Shown piece by piece: positions 47,701 through 59,782 of a stretch of DNA of 64,000 nt. Source of the DNA: Trametes villosa (lineage: Eukaryota > Basidiomycota > Agaricomycetes > Polyporales > Polyporaceae); the NCBI GenBank assembly GCA_002964805.2, contig PUDQ02000001.1:62001-126000 (forward strand). Direction: 5' to 3'. Below the pieces are notes generated by a model, which was not told the DNA's origin, searched no databases, and saw only the letters and a list, made by a program, of their open reading frames with translations. A program made the translations under genes and the position numbers. Numbering within the stretch: the stretch's first letter is position 1; every line of letters starts with the position of its first letter.

Positions 47701-48389
47701 CAGACATCTGGGGCGGCGAGCGGCCGAAGCGGTCGCGACAAATCAGGCAGGGCAGCTGCAGCGAACAGCGAACGCAGAACGCAGAACATAGGCGAACCTG
47801 GCCGCGCGAGCGGGTGCGCACTGCGTGGGCGAGGACACGCGTGTACGGGATCCGAAGCGAAGCGTGCTGCTGCTCAGCCCCTCCAGCGCCGAGGGTTCGC
47901 AGGCCCCACGGATGCGCGGCGGCGATGGATCAGTGGATAGATGGATGGGACGGAAGGAGGGGACGGATGGCTGGATCACACTCTGGATGGGCGCGGGCGT
48001 GGGACAGATGAAATGAAGTGCTTGATTAGGGTTAGGCCTTCACAGAACAAGGCGAGCAGGGTGGCCGCGTTCTGACGCACGATGGGGCGGTGAGTCAGCG
48101 GCGGCGGTCGGGTAGGGCGTTGGCTATTGAGGGAAGGCCGTCCGGAGAGCCGGGGGCTGTTGGGCTGAGCGTGCACACGGGACGCGGCGGCGAAACCGGG
48201 CGGATTCTCGCGGACAGGAGCCTTCGCGATAACTTTGTTGGACACCTGGACAACACGCATTTACGAGACAATAAGCCCTGCGGATATCCGGATAAGCGGC
48301 GGGGGAACACGAGGCGTCCGCACCGTATTTGAGCTGTAGCTTGTTTGCACGGAGCACAGGAATGAGGTGATCAGACGGGCTGAAGGAAC
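44708..48389. other. 3.7-kb region without recognisable protein genes
   Basis: No supported coding exon in either strand. Like the region upstream of the cyclin gene it is G+C-rich, has overlapping medium ORFs in several frames and scattered splice-like words, but no domain. The first few hundred bases presumably hold the cyclin 3' untranslated region. Confidence 0.5.
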
Positions 48390-48958
48390 TCAGAGGGCTG
48401 TTGTGGGGTCTTGCTCAGCCGCCTGCTTGTCAAGCCTAGCCTTTTCTTGTTCAAGGCGTGCTACGTTTGCGAGCAGGAAGCCCTGGGTGAACTGATATCC
48501 GGAAACGACGCCGGTGACTGTACGGGACAAAGAGAGGGAATGAGGTGAGTGTATGGGACGGACACGTGGGGACACAGCGGCGACCAAGACGGCTTGTTCG
48601 AGTTGGGTGCGGGAATTGAAAGCTCACCTACGCCGCATAGGATCGTGGCGTTCCTGTTGAGGCGGAAGAGTTTTGAGCCGATGATAGCTAGATGAAAGGA
48701 AGATGGCGATGAGGAGGAGCCTGGAAGAGGTGGACCACATACGGCGGCGTGAGGAGACTTACCGCTGACGAGGCCCGAGGAGAGGCCTGCAAAGACGCCG
48801 TCGCGCCGAGCATCCTGTGCGTGTTCCTGGTGAGATAGATTATCGCTGCGGCTACGCATGCTGTCCTTACGCGTGCAGCACGCCCCAGGGCCTCGAGAGG
48901 GACGCCCTTGGGTGAGAGGGGGACGCTGTTTTCCGCCGACATGTCTGTCCAACTCCAA
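48390..48958 (-). CDS. Small two-helix membrane protein of unknown function
   Basis: Three exons: 48958 (or a nearby start) to 48763, 48687-48628 and 48517-48390. The well-supported part is DSMRSRSDNLSHQEHAQDAR, then RDGVFAGLSSGLVSAIIGSK, FRLNRNATILCGVVTGVVSG, YQFTQGFLLANVARLEQEKA and an end in Lys/Gln/Glu. Two Gly/Ser-rich hydrophobic stretches (FAGLSSGLVSAIIGS and ILCGVVTGVVSGY) look like closely packed membrane helices, in the style of small mitochondrial or ER membrane proteins; I do not recognise the family. The start is uncertain. One frame begins MELDRHVGG at 48958; a different frame beginning MSAENSVPLSPK at 48942 looks more like a natural N-terminus but joins only with a 2-nt shift near 48872. 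Confidence 0.65.
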
Positions 48959-49152
48959 ACTACTCCCCGGCGCCTACCCGAACGCGGCGGAGTGTGACCC
49001 GGTGCGCGTTGTGTGACGTGATGTGACTGTGCGCGTCTCGGCTAGTCGCGTGTAGGGGGACGCGCTCTGTCTGTGGCGTCCATCTCCCGCCCTGCTTAGC
49101 ACGTCCACCAGGCTTTCCTCTCGCCCGCGGCTTGTCCGAAACCACGACTAGT
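48959..49152. promoter_or_regulatory. Divergent intergenic region, small membrane protein / SPO22
   Basis: About 190 bp between opposed starts. Nothing more specific than CG-rich sequence with a GTGACGTGATGTGAC stretch near 49012-49027 (TGACGTGA resembles a bZIP/CRE half site). Confidence 0.35.
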
Positions 49153-52100
49153 ATGTCGGACCGCAAGAAAAGAAAACTCTCGCCTGATTCCAGTGCCGCA
49201 TACACCGACATTCAATGTCCGTACCGCCCTTCTGATCCCACCTGCCTCTTCTCTCACCCTCTCTTCCGGTCCTCCAGCTCTTCTCGTTAGAATCAAACCC
49301 AAACTCGGTGCAAACCATCCGGACTACGCACCACTTCGCACAGATCTTCTCCATCTTGCCGCCCTCGCCGAGTCCTGGTCCAAACACCGCCCGCGTGCCA
49401 AGAAGGACGACAAATGGGCGCAGCGCGCGGACGACTTGGATCACCAAGGTTAGCTCCAGCCACTCTTCCCGTCCCTGGCCTCGCTCCCAGCCCATCTCCA
49501 CCCCGCTTCACAGGTGTCACGCTATGGAACGCGTCTGTCGTACAGCAGGACGTCCCAGACGACGCCTATCGCGCGGTGTGCGCAGCCAGTGCGTCCCCTT
49601 TCGCTTCTTTTCTCTCACCGTCCATATCGGGCTCCGGACGTCAGTGAGGCTCGCCGCCTTCCGCCTAATCGAGGCCGGGATGGAACACAAACCGGGCATT
49701 CAGAGTGAGCCTCGTGCTCCGTCCTTCCACGCGCAGACACGCGCCGCTCACCTCCGTCCGTTCCCATCAGCCCTCATTCACGTTCTCCAGCTCGCTAGCA
49801 AGGCCGGTGCCAGCTTGGCAGGTCCGTTCCCGAATCCAACTCCGCACAATGAATGCCTGACAACGTGTGTCGCTCACACTCACGTACACAGACGTAGGAG
49901 ACGTCACCCTGGCTGCAGCTGTCCTCGGCTCGGCCGCTAAGGTCGTGTTCTCCGCTCTTCCCCTTCCAGCTTCCAGGAGAGCGCGGGCTGACAAACAAGT
50001 AACCTAGTACGCCGACTCGCTAAGAGCCGCCGAAGACCCACAGGACGGGCATGCTCAGGCGCGGGCGCGGGCCATAATCCTGTACTACAGCAGCCGCATG
50101 GAAGCCGTAAGTGGCGCCGCATCCTACACTCTCCGGCATCGAGATGACTCCCAGTGACAGGCGTATCGAGAGGGTAATGATGGCGTCGCCGACTTCATGT
50201 TGGAGAAGGTCTCAGGTGCGTCCTTGTCAGTCCGGTCCAGAGCACACAACTACATGTGCCACCGTAGAGAGCGATCAGTACCTTTCGCTTCTGACCCCAT
50301 CCGATGTGAGAGCAGCTGTCTTGTTTGAATGCATGCGGTCACTAATACATATACGCAAGCGGAGAACACTAGCCGGAAAATTACTGGGGATAGGCAAGAG
50401 CATGTTGCGATCAAGTACACCAGCCGACACCGCTGGGAATGGTGCACGGGATTCCGTCAAATGGATCCAGCGGGCCTTCGCGATCATCGAGCCACTCGAG
50501 GACGCGGCCGATGCCGGAGATGGTCAACTGAGGGTAAGTCGGCCCTCATACCAGTACTCTACTGCGGCAGTCTCACGCAATGGCCCATCAATAGCGATCA
50601 ATCCTTAGAACACTGGGTAAGTGGCTGCTGCAGATATCTATCTCTGGCTTGTCGGATGAAACTGTATGCCGGCCGCGCACGTGTGAGCAGCACGAGCCTA
50701 CTTCCTGTCATCGGGTCAAGATCCAGAGAACCTGGCCAGAGCAGAAGCATCTCTGCAAGAGCTCATTGACTCCGTTGACGCCTCCATGGATCACGTAAGT
50801 CCGCGCGCGGGGGATACCGCTATCTGACCCTGACAGCTGCTCCAGACCTCGCCGGAGTACCAACAGCTTCGCTGGATGAGGGTCGCCATCCTGAAGCGAC
50901 GCAAGGCGCCGCATGCTGCCCTTCTCGACGGTAAGTTTCATTGCGATGGGATAGGCTCCGGACGCAGTCGTCAACCCGGATACCACAGCATTCCGCTCCA
51001 TAATCGATCACATGCAGTACTCGGAGAATACCATCACGGAGTATGTGTTCCTGTCTAAGATTACCACGTTGGATATCCTGACATATCTCACGGAAACTCG
51101 GAAGTATTCTACAGGAGCTCAGAAGCCTCGGACATGACCAGTTACGTTCGCGCCTCACTATCCCCACGTCTCCATCACGTGTGCTGACCTGTTCTTATCC
51201 AGCGGTCTAGTCACCGCAATACACTCGCATTGCCTGAGGCGAGCATTCGAGGCCCAAAATAGCTCGGGCCTCGTTTATCTGGACCGCCTGCTGTTGTCAT
51301 TGATCTACCACAGTTCGAAAGATGACGACCATGCGCGGGCGATGCAAGACCTCACGTCAGCGCTAGACCGTAGGTGTATTGACGTTTCTATTCGCTTTCC
51401 GGAGCTTATCCAGCGAGCGCGCGGCACTCAGTCATGGACGCCAGGGAGTACGAACTCCCAAAGATCCCGACTACAGCCTGTCTAACTGTAAGGTCCGCCT
51501 GCCACGTTACGTTACCGCTCCCTGATCAGCCTTCAGTTACTCTGGCAATTCGGCGATCGGCACTACCACGCCAAACGCTGGTCGGACGCCGCCGACTGGT
51601 TTCTCGTCGGCACGCATCGCGTGTTTGGGTCTATGGCGCACATATCGAACGCGAAGTGCCTCCGCAAGGCGGCGTTATGTTATGTCCAATGCGGCGAACA
51701 CGCACACGCATCTGCGATCATCCGCCGCTGTCCACCCACGGACGCGGCCACCCATTATGTCGCGTTGCTGATTGCGGCCCATCAAGGTGAGATCGGACCT
51801 GATAGTATCGCATTCAGGCCCTGAGTACGCCGCTTCCAACAGGCCTGGAGGACGAAGGCACGTCGTTACGTCTCAAGGCACGCGGCTCTCACCGATCAGC
51901 TCTCGCACAGCCGTTGCAGCGGTACGGGAGATGGTCCACGCGTCTAACTTCAACAAGAAGATGCTGCTGCTCGCCACCCGGCTAGCGAATGAATCCGGCA
52001 TGAAAAACCTGCTGCTTTCAGTGCTAGAAGCGCTCCTAGAGGGCTCGGTGCGGGAGGGCGTGGAGGCCGAGGCGGAAGCTATCACGCTCGTTCGCTGCAT

Positions 52101-53962
52101 CATCAGACTCGTTCTCAGAATGATGTCAGAACCTGGGGCCGATTTGTGAGTTATTTCGCGCCGAGGGTTACCGGGCCACCTAACGTGCTCTTACCCGGAA
52201 CCCCCTTTCCCAGCGGGGTATTCATTCCCATGCTTCTACGACATTTCTCCACCGGTGCGTTATCTGCATTGTGTTTCACACTCTGTAGCCCCGTGGCTGA
52301 GCCGAGGTGCCCACGCCGAAGCCCTGTCACTGGTCACGGCGCTCGAAGCCAAGCAGGCGAGCGCTGTCGGCACCAAGGACGTCTCGTGGCTATGGCGGAC
52401 TGCCTACAACACCGCGGTGCAAGGGTGTTCTGAATGGGAGAACCGGGAGGACAGCATCTCGGACCTCTTCGACATCGCCAGGCAGGTGCGACACCGGCCC
52501 CAGAGCCGCGCCCCGCATTCCCGCCGGGACGTCCGCTCACGGACGCGTTCGCGTAACTTAGCTCCTGCAAATTTACACGCGCAGTCCCGCGGTCGATACC
52601 GACGCCGAGCTGCAGATGTTCCTGATTAACGCCTCCTTTGCGGGCGCCGCTGGAAGAGGTAAGAAGTTCTGTCTTCCATCCGTAATGGCAACCTGTCACA
52701 TCTCTCCTCTGTATCCAGTGTTCGCATCGCGCCGCCTGGCGGCGAACCGCGCAGCCGAGGATGTATGTAGTTTCCGCCCATGACGTGTGATCCCCAGCTC
52801 ACCACATATCCACCGCAGGCTGACCGCTGGAGATCAGTCGCGCAAGAAGTCGCGGCGTGTAGGGGCTGCATAAGCAAGATCATCTCAGGGGCGCACACCC
52901 TAGACGAAGAAGACGCACAGCGCGCCCAGTCGTTCCTCAGCCTTCTCTCCGTATTCGGCGTGGAGATCGCCTGCCGCCTGAAGACATGGAACCGTATCCC
53001 AGAGATCATAGAGGTGACGCTAATGCAAGCCACCGGGCCAATGCTGACCGCGCGAACTCCGACAGGACACAAACCGCGCACAGAAGGTGGACTTGGGGAC
53101 ATATGAAGCGATAACGGACGTCCTCGTAGGTTCTCCCGCTGCACGCCGCAGGTCAGATGATGCTCACCGCGCCGCCCGGCGCATTCCAGTGGGTCGAGAA
53201 GGAGTGTCCCATAGACGGTAGAGCTATTTCTCCTTCTCGCTTCCGCCGCACCCTAACACGGACGCGTCCCCGCCGAACGCTCGCGCGCCGCCGCAGTGCT
53301 ATTCACCGCGCTCGAGGTACGTTTCACACCGGCGCGACCCTGCACGCCCCTACACCGGCAACACGGCTTACCGGCTCTTTTTCAGGCCATCCTCCACGCC
53401 AGCCTCGACCGTGCGGTCCTGTCAGTGGAGAAGTTCTCAAGGTGGCTGAGGGCCATATGCACCATCCTGCTCTCGCGCAGCGCCCCCGCCGATCGGACCA
53501 AGGCGATCGGATACGTCGAGCAGGCTGTCGGCGTGCTCCAGGACCACGCCGCCGAGCGCGACCCCCAGGTGCGGCGACTCGCGACTCGCGCGCGTGGAGT
53601 CCGCCTCTGCGCCCGCCGTCCATCTAACCTTACCTGGCAGAGCTACCCCATGGACGAGCGGCACTGGCTCTTGGCGACCGCGTACAACACCGGGATTGAA
53701 TGCTTGCAGTACGCCGGGCGCTGTGCTGTGCGACGGGGCGCCGCGCTGATACTGACCCCGGCCTCGCACCCTGTAGTTCCTCGCTGCTCGACGAGGCGAA
53801 GCGGTGGTTCGAGGCGGCGACGACCATCTGCCGCTTTGTGCCGGACGGCGAGTCGCGGGCGGAAAAGGTTCGTGCCTTCGCCTTCGGGGGCCCTCACGCT
53901 CAAACTCCGCCCTGCAGATTTCGAAGACGTACTCGCAACTGCTGGACCGATATGCTCGATGA
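49153..53962 (+). CDS. SPO22: SPO22/ZIP4-like meiotic TPR protein
   Basis: A long gene cut into about twenty small exons, starting MSDRKKRKLSPDSS at 49153 and ending YSQLLDRYAR at 53962. Readable exons in order include PDYAPLRTDLLHLAALAESW, GVTLWNASVVQQDVPDDAYR, RLAAFRLIEAGMEHKPGIQ, YADSLRAAEDPQDGHAQARA, EYQQLRWMRVAILKRRKAPH, SENTITEYVFLSKITTLDIL, AKRWSDAADWFLVGTHRVFG, AKCLRKAALCYVQCGEHAHA, KDVSWLWRTAYNTAVQGCSE, YPMDERHWLLATAYNTGIEC and DEAKRWFEAATTICRFVPDG. The all-helical TPR layout with the W-L-x-x-TAYNT signature is that of the SPO22/ZIP4/TEX11 family, a scaffold of the synapsis initiation (ZMM) complex that promotes class I crossovers in meiosis. It should be expressed only in meiotic cells. 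I did not confirm every exon boundary, but adjacent exons checked were in phase and no disabling stop was found. Confidence 0.82.
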
Positions 53963-54753
53963 AGACACCTCTTTCCCAAAGGCCCTCCTGTCTGTCATCT
54001 GCTGCTCTGAATTTCTGCTCGTCCTCGTTCTCCTGGCCTCCCCGGTTTCCCTGTCCTTGCTCTTCGACGTCTGCACTGGCTACGGTTCGGCTCTGCCCTC
54101 AACAAGGGTGTCTTACTGCTCCTCATTGTGGCCTTACCTTGCTATCGGCGTTGAGATCTCTTATACTTCTCCTCGGTGCTCTTTCTGTACACCATACCTG
54201 TAGCGTAGCCTGTCTTCCCCAATCACACATAGGCCGGTAGGGCCCCTTCTTCACCAACCATCTTTCCCCAGTGTGTTGACGATGTACGGGTTGCTGCGTG
54301 TGACATACATGAGCTCTGTCTAGCAGCCTACCCCTTCCACAGTATGCGTTTCGGAAGGCCAGATATTGTACGCGTAGTCCACCAGTAGTCTGACAAGAGG
54401 TCGTGAGGACGACCGCCAGAGTGCTGGTGCGCATCACGACAGCTTGCTCCTCGTCATGGCTATCGGCCATGTTTCTTGGACGACCACTATGCGCGATATG
54501 CTAGCCTTGCGTGCCTTAAAAAATCTACATACTGATTCCTCCGCTACGATTTTACGTGCTTGAAGCTGAGTATGACAGGCGACGCAGACCGACGCTGTGT
54601 CGGTGAACGACGACGGTTGCCAAAACGGGCCTCGCACGATCGCACAGCGCGGCGGGAATGAGATCATCCCTCCCCGCGCTCTCACTCAGCCCGCGCCTTG
54701 CGTCCTCTATCTCCGGACAGTCACAGGGCGGATCCTACAGCCTGCCCACCGCT
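53963..54753. other. Intergenic region SPO22 to cullin
   Basis: About 790 bp. The first part is pyrimidine-rich (CTCTTTCCC, TCCTCGTTCTCC) and presumably SPO22 3' untranslated sequence; the rest should contain the cullin promoter. No gene seen. Confidence 0.45.
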
Positions 54754-57700
54754 ATGACAGACGTGTTCACGCTGCTCACGCTCCCCCAGCCGTCGAAGGC
54801 GTTCAGCGCCCTCCCCGCCCAAGCCCAGGCGGGCGCGGGCGCGGGGGGCGCAAGAGACCCGCCCTCATCCCGGTCCGCGTCTCCCCCGCGCAAGATTCCC
54901 CGTCTGGACGCTGCGTCTGACGCCGCTTCTGCTTCTGCCTCCAGCTCACGCGTCGCCGGTGTTGAGGCCGCCGCGGATAGGCGGGGCCCGATCGTGCTGC
55001 GCGTCGTCGGGCATCCGAGTGAGTGTTAAGCCCTATCGCGCACCCTACATCCCACCCTCGCCCCCTGCCAATCTCGGAGTTGCTTTACGATATGGGTCGG
55101 GAGGTACTGACGGTTCTGTACAGTCAAACCCACTCCAGATTCCGTAAACGAGACAGACTACGGCCTCGTCCGGCGGACGATTCGCCTCCTCCTCACCCCA
55201 GGGGAGAATGGCACCCTTCCAGCGACTTACGACCGCATCTCTCGCGCATGCCGCGCCGTAGTAAACGAGGCCGGCAAGGGCGAAGGCCTCTACGATGCCG
55301 TGAAAGTAGAGCTCGAGCGGTGTGTCGGGGCCGTCGAGAAGAGCCTGGTGGACGACCCTCGCAAGGGCACGGAGTGGCTGGTGCCGTTCACCGATGCATG
55401 TGTGTGGTTTGAGAAGGAAGTGGTGAGTTGCCCAGGGCCACATCATGGGATGGGGTGCTTATCGGGGATTTTAGGGGCTGCTGCAATCGCTGCTCGCGTA
55501 CCTCGACACCCTGTATGTCGCCGAGCAGACACAGCTGCCTGGCACCAAGTAGGTCGCATCCACCCTTCGTCTACGGGCCCAACTGAAATCCCCCAGACAA
55601 CTCGCATACACTCTGTTCTCAGACAGGGTCATCAAGAGCCCCCGCGTCATGCAAGCCATCACAGACGGCATCGCCGACTGGCTCACCTATGAGCGCACCA
55701 ACCGGTCAGTCGCCCTCCCCTCCCCTCTTCCCCACTCCCCGTCCCCGACTCACCCAATTATTCCCCCTTAGCACCCCGCACGCCCTCCGCGCCTCCCTCC
55801 CCCGGCTCGTGCAGCACCTGCGCGCGCACGGCCTCTACGCTGACGTCGTCGAGTCGACCTACCTCACGCTCACGCACGCCTTCTACACGGCCGAGTCCGG
55901 CGCGCTCGCGGGCGCGGGCACGCTCAGCGCGAAGGACTTCCTGGGCCACGTGCAGGCGCGCAGCCGCGAGGAGCGCGAGCGCGCGGCGGAGGTGCTGCGC
56001 GCGGAGAGCGTTGCTCCCGTGCAGGACATGGCGGAGCGCGCTTTGCTTGCTGGGAGGCTGGATTGGCTCGCGAAGGATGGTGAGCTCGCCGCAAACTTGA
56101 AGATAGGGGCGATTGCTGATGAGGCTGCGGACAGCGCTGGAGACACTCATGGAAGGGCGTAACGACGAGCAGATCAAGAAGATGTACAAGCTATTCGCCA
56201 AGGTCGGCGGGCTGAAGGTGCTCAACGGCGCCTTCAAGTTCTTCGTGCAGGTATGATCGATCGTGCATGCATTTGCGTACAATATGATACTCACTACACC
56301 ATAGAAAACTGCACGAGCTATTGTGATGGACGAAGAGCACGACGACGAGATGGTCCCACGTCTGCTCGAGTTCAAAGCCTTCTGCGACAAGCTCGTCGCC
56401 GAAGCCTTCGTCGACCCCCTCCCACCTCCCCCCTCCGCGCCTGCCTCCGCACCGATCGCCTCCACCTCCTCCGCCGCCCAACCCCCCGCCGCCCCCGCCC
56501 CCTCGCAGCCAAACAAAGAGTTCGCGTACGCCGCGTCCGACGCCTTCCGCGCAGGCTTCAAGGCGCGGCGGAACAAGCCCGCGGAGCTGATCGCGAAGCA
56601 CCTCGACCGCGCGATGCGGCGGGGCCAGAAGGGGAAGCGCGACGAGGACTTTGCGGCGGAGCTCGACGCGGCGCTCGGCCTGTACCGCTTCACGGACGAG
56701 AAGGACGTGTTCCGCGCGTTCTACCAGCGCGGGCTCGCGAAGCGGCTGCTGTTGGGCCGGAGCGCGAGTGATGATTTCGAGCGCGCGGTGCTCAAGAAGC
56801 TCAAGGAGCGTGCGTGCCCTCTCCCTTTTCCGCTCTGGCGTGAATGTATGCGGGGTGCTGATTGAGGCCTGGTTGCAGAGTACGACCCCGAGTTCGGGAC
56901 AAGCGACGGGATGTTCACGGACCTCGCGCTCTCGCGGGATCTCATGCGCGACTTCCTCGAGCACGAGGGCAAGCAGGGCGCGCTCGGCACCGTCCAGAAA
57001 CTAAACGTAATGGTCCTCCAGCGGAGCAACTGGCCGTTCAGCGCGCGCCAGACGGACGTCGACCTCCCGGCGTGGATGGCGGGCGACCTCGGCGCGTACG
57101 CCGCGTTCTACAAGCGGCACCACCAGGGGCGCAAGCTGGACTGGGACCACGCGCTGGGCACGGCGACGCTGCGCGCGCGCTTCCGGGCGGGCGAGAAGGA
57201 GCTGTCGGTGAGCCTGTACCAGGCGGCGGTGCTGCTGCTGTTCAACGAGGAGGCGACGCTGGCGTATGCGGACGTGAAGGCGCAGACGGGGCTCGGTGCG
57301 TGCTTCCTCGCTGTATGCGCGTCCTCTGGTGTGGATGTAAGTGCTGATTGGGATTGGGATTGAGAGCAGAGGACGAGGAGCTGCGGCGGACGCTGCAGAG
57401 CCTGGCGTGCGGGAAGAAGCGGGTGTTGCGCAAGCAGCCGGTAGGGAAGGACGTGAACCCTACGGACGTGTTCCACTTCAATGCGGACTTTACGGACCCC
57501 CGCTTCCAAGTGCACATCAACTCCATCCAAGCGAAGGAAACTGTACGTCTTTGATTCCTCCGTCCGCAGTTAAGCTCGCCCTAACACGCGCGGTGGGTAG
57601 CCGGAGGAGACGAAGCGGACGCAGAGCGCGATCGAGGCAGACCGGAAGCACGCGCTGGATGCCGCGATTGTGCGTGTGATGAAGGGGAAGAAGGAGCTGC

Positions 57701-57855
57701 ACTACGAGCAGCTGAAGAGCGCGACGATCGAGGCGGTGCGCAAGCACTTTGTGCCCGAGGTGAGCATGATCAAGCAGCGGATCCAGAGCCTGGTGGAGCA
57801 GGAGTATTTGCGGCGGGACGAGGACGACATGAACATGTACATCTACGTCGCCTAG
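54754..57855 (+). CDS. Cullin, CUL4-type ubiquitin ligase scaffold
   Basis: Multi-exon gene of about 800 residues. The N-terminal extension [17 protein letters not shown] leads to [10 protein letters not shown], a nuclear-localisation-like basic patch expected of CUL4. Cullin repeats follow: [80 protein letters not shown] and [20 protein letters not shown]. The cullin-homology domain shows [60 protein letters not shown] and [20 protein letters not shown]. The C-terminal neddylation/winged-helix segment reads [20 protein letters not shown] and ends [12 protein letters not shown], with the Lys of VRVMK as the NEDD8 acceptor. Fungal CUL4 works with DDB1 in replication and chromatin control. A CUL3 assignment is possible. 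A Pro/Ala insert at about 56400-56515 is unusual. The intron at about 56060-56116 must use the acceptor just before CGCTGGAG to keep frame. Confidence 0.85.
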
Positions 57856-58373
57856 TAGGAGTACGTAGTTGGAGGGCGGTGTGCATGCACGAGGCCGGCT
57901 GTGATGCGGTACCGACGGGAGAATGGAAAGTGTCGGGATGAGCAGGACATTGAGCGGGCGGGACAGGAGCTGGACGTCGGCTGAACGTGAAAAGCGGCGC
58001 GAAGAGATCTGGATCACCATCGGCGCCGTCCAGACCAGCGCCCCTGGGTTGCACGAAAGCGAGTGCAGGCCTGCAGAGGACGCTGTACGGTGTGCGCGCA
58101 GCCCAGTACGGACGGCCAAGAGTGCGATTAGAGCCTGGCAGGGAGGATGTCCGCCTGCGCGCGTCGGGGCCGAGGAGAAGAGGGAGAGGAGAGCGGGGCC
58201 GAGGGAAGGGAGCCGGCGGTACGCGGTCACGTGTGATCGAAGCTTCAGGCCTTGGCCAGATTGGGCAAGGGAGGAGGCCCGTGTGACCTGGGCCGCTTCT
58301 TCACGCCCGCCCAGGAAGAGCGAGGAAGAGATGGAGAGCACCCCGCCCTCTCCGCTCTCTCCTCTCGCCCACC
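57856..58373. other. Intergenic region downstream of the cullin gene
   Basis: About 520 bp. A long open frame crosses it and joins the next gene, but it lacks coding features before 58374. It holds the cullin 3' region and the next gene's promoter; the last 60 bp before 58374 are pyrimidine-rich. Confidence 0.45.
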
Positions 58374-59782
58374 ATGTCCACCGCCATCCCCCTTTCGCCC
58401 TCCTTCGTCTCCCTCGCCGCCGCCCCCACCAGCGCCGACGAACCGCCACCGGCCGACCCCCCGCTCTCCCCCAAGGTCCGCTTCGACCAGGACTGCGTCC
58501 TCATCCCAGACCCCCTTCCCACCTCCAGGCTCCCCCGCCTCGTCACCAAGTCCTACTCCCTCCCCCTCTGGAGGCGCAAGCAGCGCGAGCCCTCGCTCGT
58601 ATCCGACTCCGAGGACGACCAGACCGAGGATCACGTCGTCTTCAAGGTCTCTGTCCCCAGGTCCGTCTCTCTAATTTTACGTCGATCATACAGCGACCGA
58701 CCGCCCCGCTTCTTCTCCATCATCACAGCCTCACCACAAAGGCTCGCTCTCCGTCCCGCGGCGACGCTGCCCACAGGCCCCTCGTCCCCTGCCTCGTCCA
58801 CTCTCATCACTCGGACTCTTCCACCTCATCCATCGACCCCGCCACCCCCTGCCAATCACTTACACGTCAAAATCGCCCAAGGCGCGCCTCCTTGCCGCAG
58901 CCCGTCCAGCCAGACGCGGTAACCGTGCCCCTTCGCGCCTGCTGTGCCCAATGCTACGCATGCATCGACCGTTGCATGAAGGAGGGCGACCGCTGGCAGG
59001 TCCACTTCTCCAAGGGTGCCGCACGCCGCCGCAAATCCGTCTCCGACACCCACGCGCCGAAGCCCTCTCGTAGCGCCCGCCACCGCGTGTGCGACGCCAT
59101 GCCCGGATTCGATGCAGTCATTGCCGTTGACGAGATTGCTCGACGCCGCCGCTCAACCGAGATCGATGCACTGGCTGCCTTTACGGTCGACCTGCCCTCC
59201 TGTGCACCGTCTACGGGCCAAGACGACCTGACGTTGCGTCGTGCGCTCTCCCTGCCGGACGAGTCCCACCCGTGTCGTTCTGCCATCCACTACCATCTTG
59301 CCCATGCGGCCACGATTCCGGAAGAGGACGAGCTGCGCCCGTCGCCCCGTCGCACACCGATTCCGAGCCCTTTCGCCTCTGCCACGAACCTGCCCGCCAC
59401 GTGCATAATGCATGCAGTGCAGAGCAAGGTCGCTGAACGAACCTCTTCGCGTCCATCCGAGCCGGGCTTAGTCTCCTCCCTCCCCCCGCCCGTCGCCAGC
59501 GTCCCAGAAAAGGCCGCCTTGCAAACACCTCTCCCGGCGTCTCCAACCTCCTTCCCCTACGAGAAAGAGGCCCCTAGCTACTTCTCCATGCCCTACCAGG
59601 CGGTCTCGGATTCGCCAACATCCTCTCCGAGCAGCTCGCCGCAAATCGAGCACGCCCGCCCTGCTGGGCTCGCGAGCCCGCGCAAGCGGTCGCGCCTTCC
59701 CGCGCCGGGAAGCCTCTTCCGCGCGTCGACGCAGATGCTGAAGGGCATGACCGGGATGAGCGGCGTCCCCATGAGCTGCTAG
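58374..59782 (+). CDS. Uncharacterised protein with a KVRF motif and a cysteine cluster
   Basis: Two exons (58374-58660, 58729-59782) joined in phase 2, 446 residues. The start MSTAIPLSPSF was chosen because upstream sequence in the same frame lacks coding character. Near residues 33-45 LSPKVRFDQDCVLIPD contains KVRF, which matches the RVxF docking consensus for protein phosphatase 1. A central CCAQCYACIDRCMKEGDRW (Cys pattern CC-x2-C-x2-C-x3-C) could bind metal, and is followed by basic GAARRRKSVS and SARHRVCDAMPGFDAVIAVD. The C-terminal half is Ser/Pro-rich, ending PRKRSRLPAPGSLFRA and TQMLKGMTGMSG. I do not recognise the family. A PP1-regulatory role would fit the motif, but a match of four residues is weak evidence. 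Confidence 0.75.

Noticed and set aside
56050..56165. Possible frameshift in the cullin gene after RLDWLAKD
   Set aside because: Using the acceptor just before CGCTGGAG restores the frame (KD then ALETLMEG), so no mutation is needed.
57923..58373. Upstream extension of the open frame of the KVRF protein (619 residues in total)
   Set aside because: The extension overlaps the cullin 3' region, has no family character, and the joined exon 1 (58374-58660) uses a different frame with a good start.
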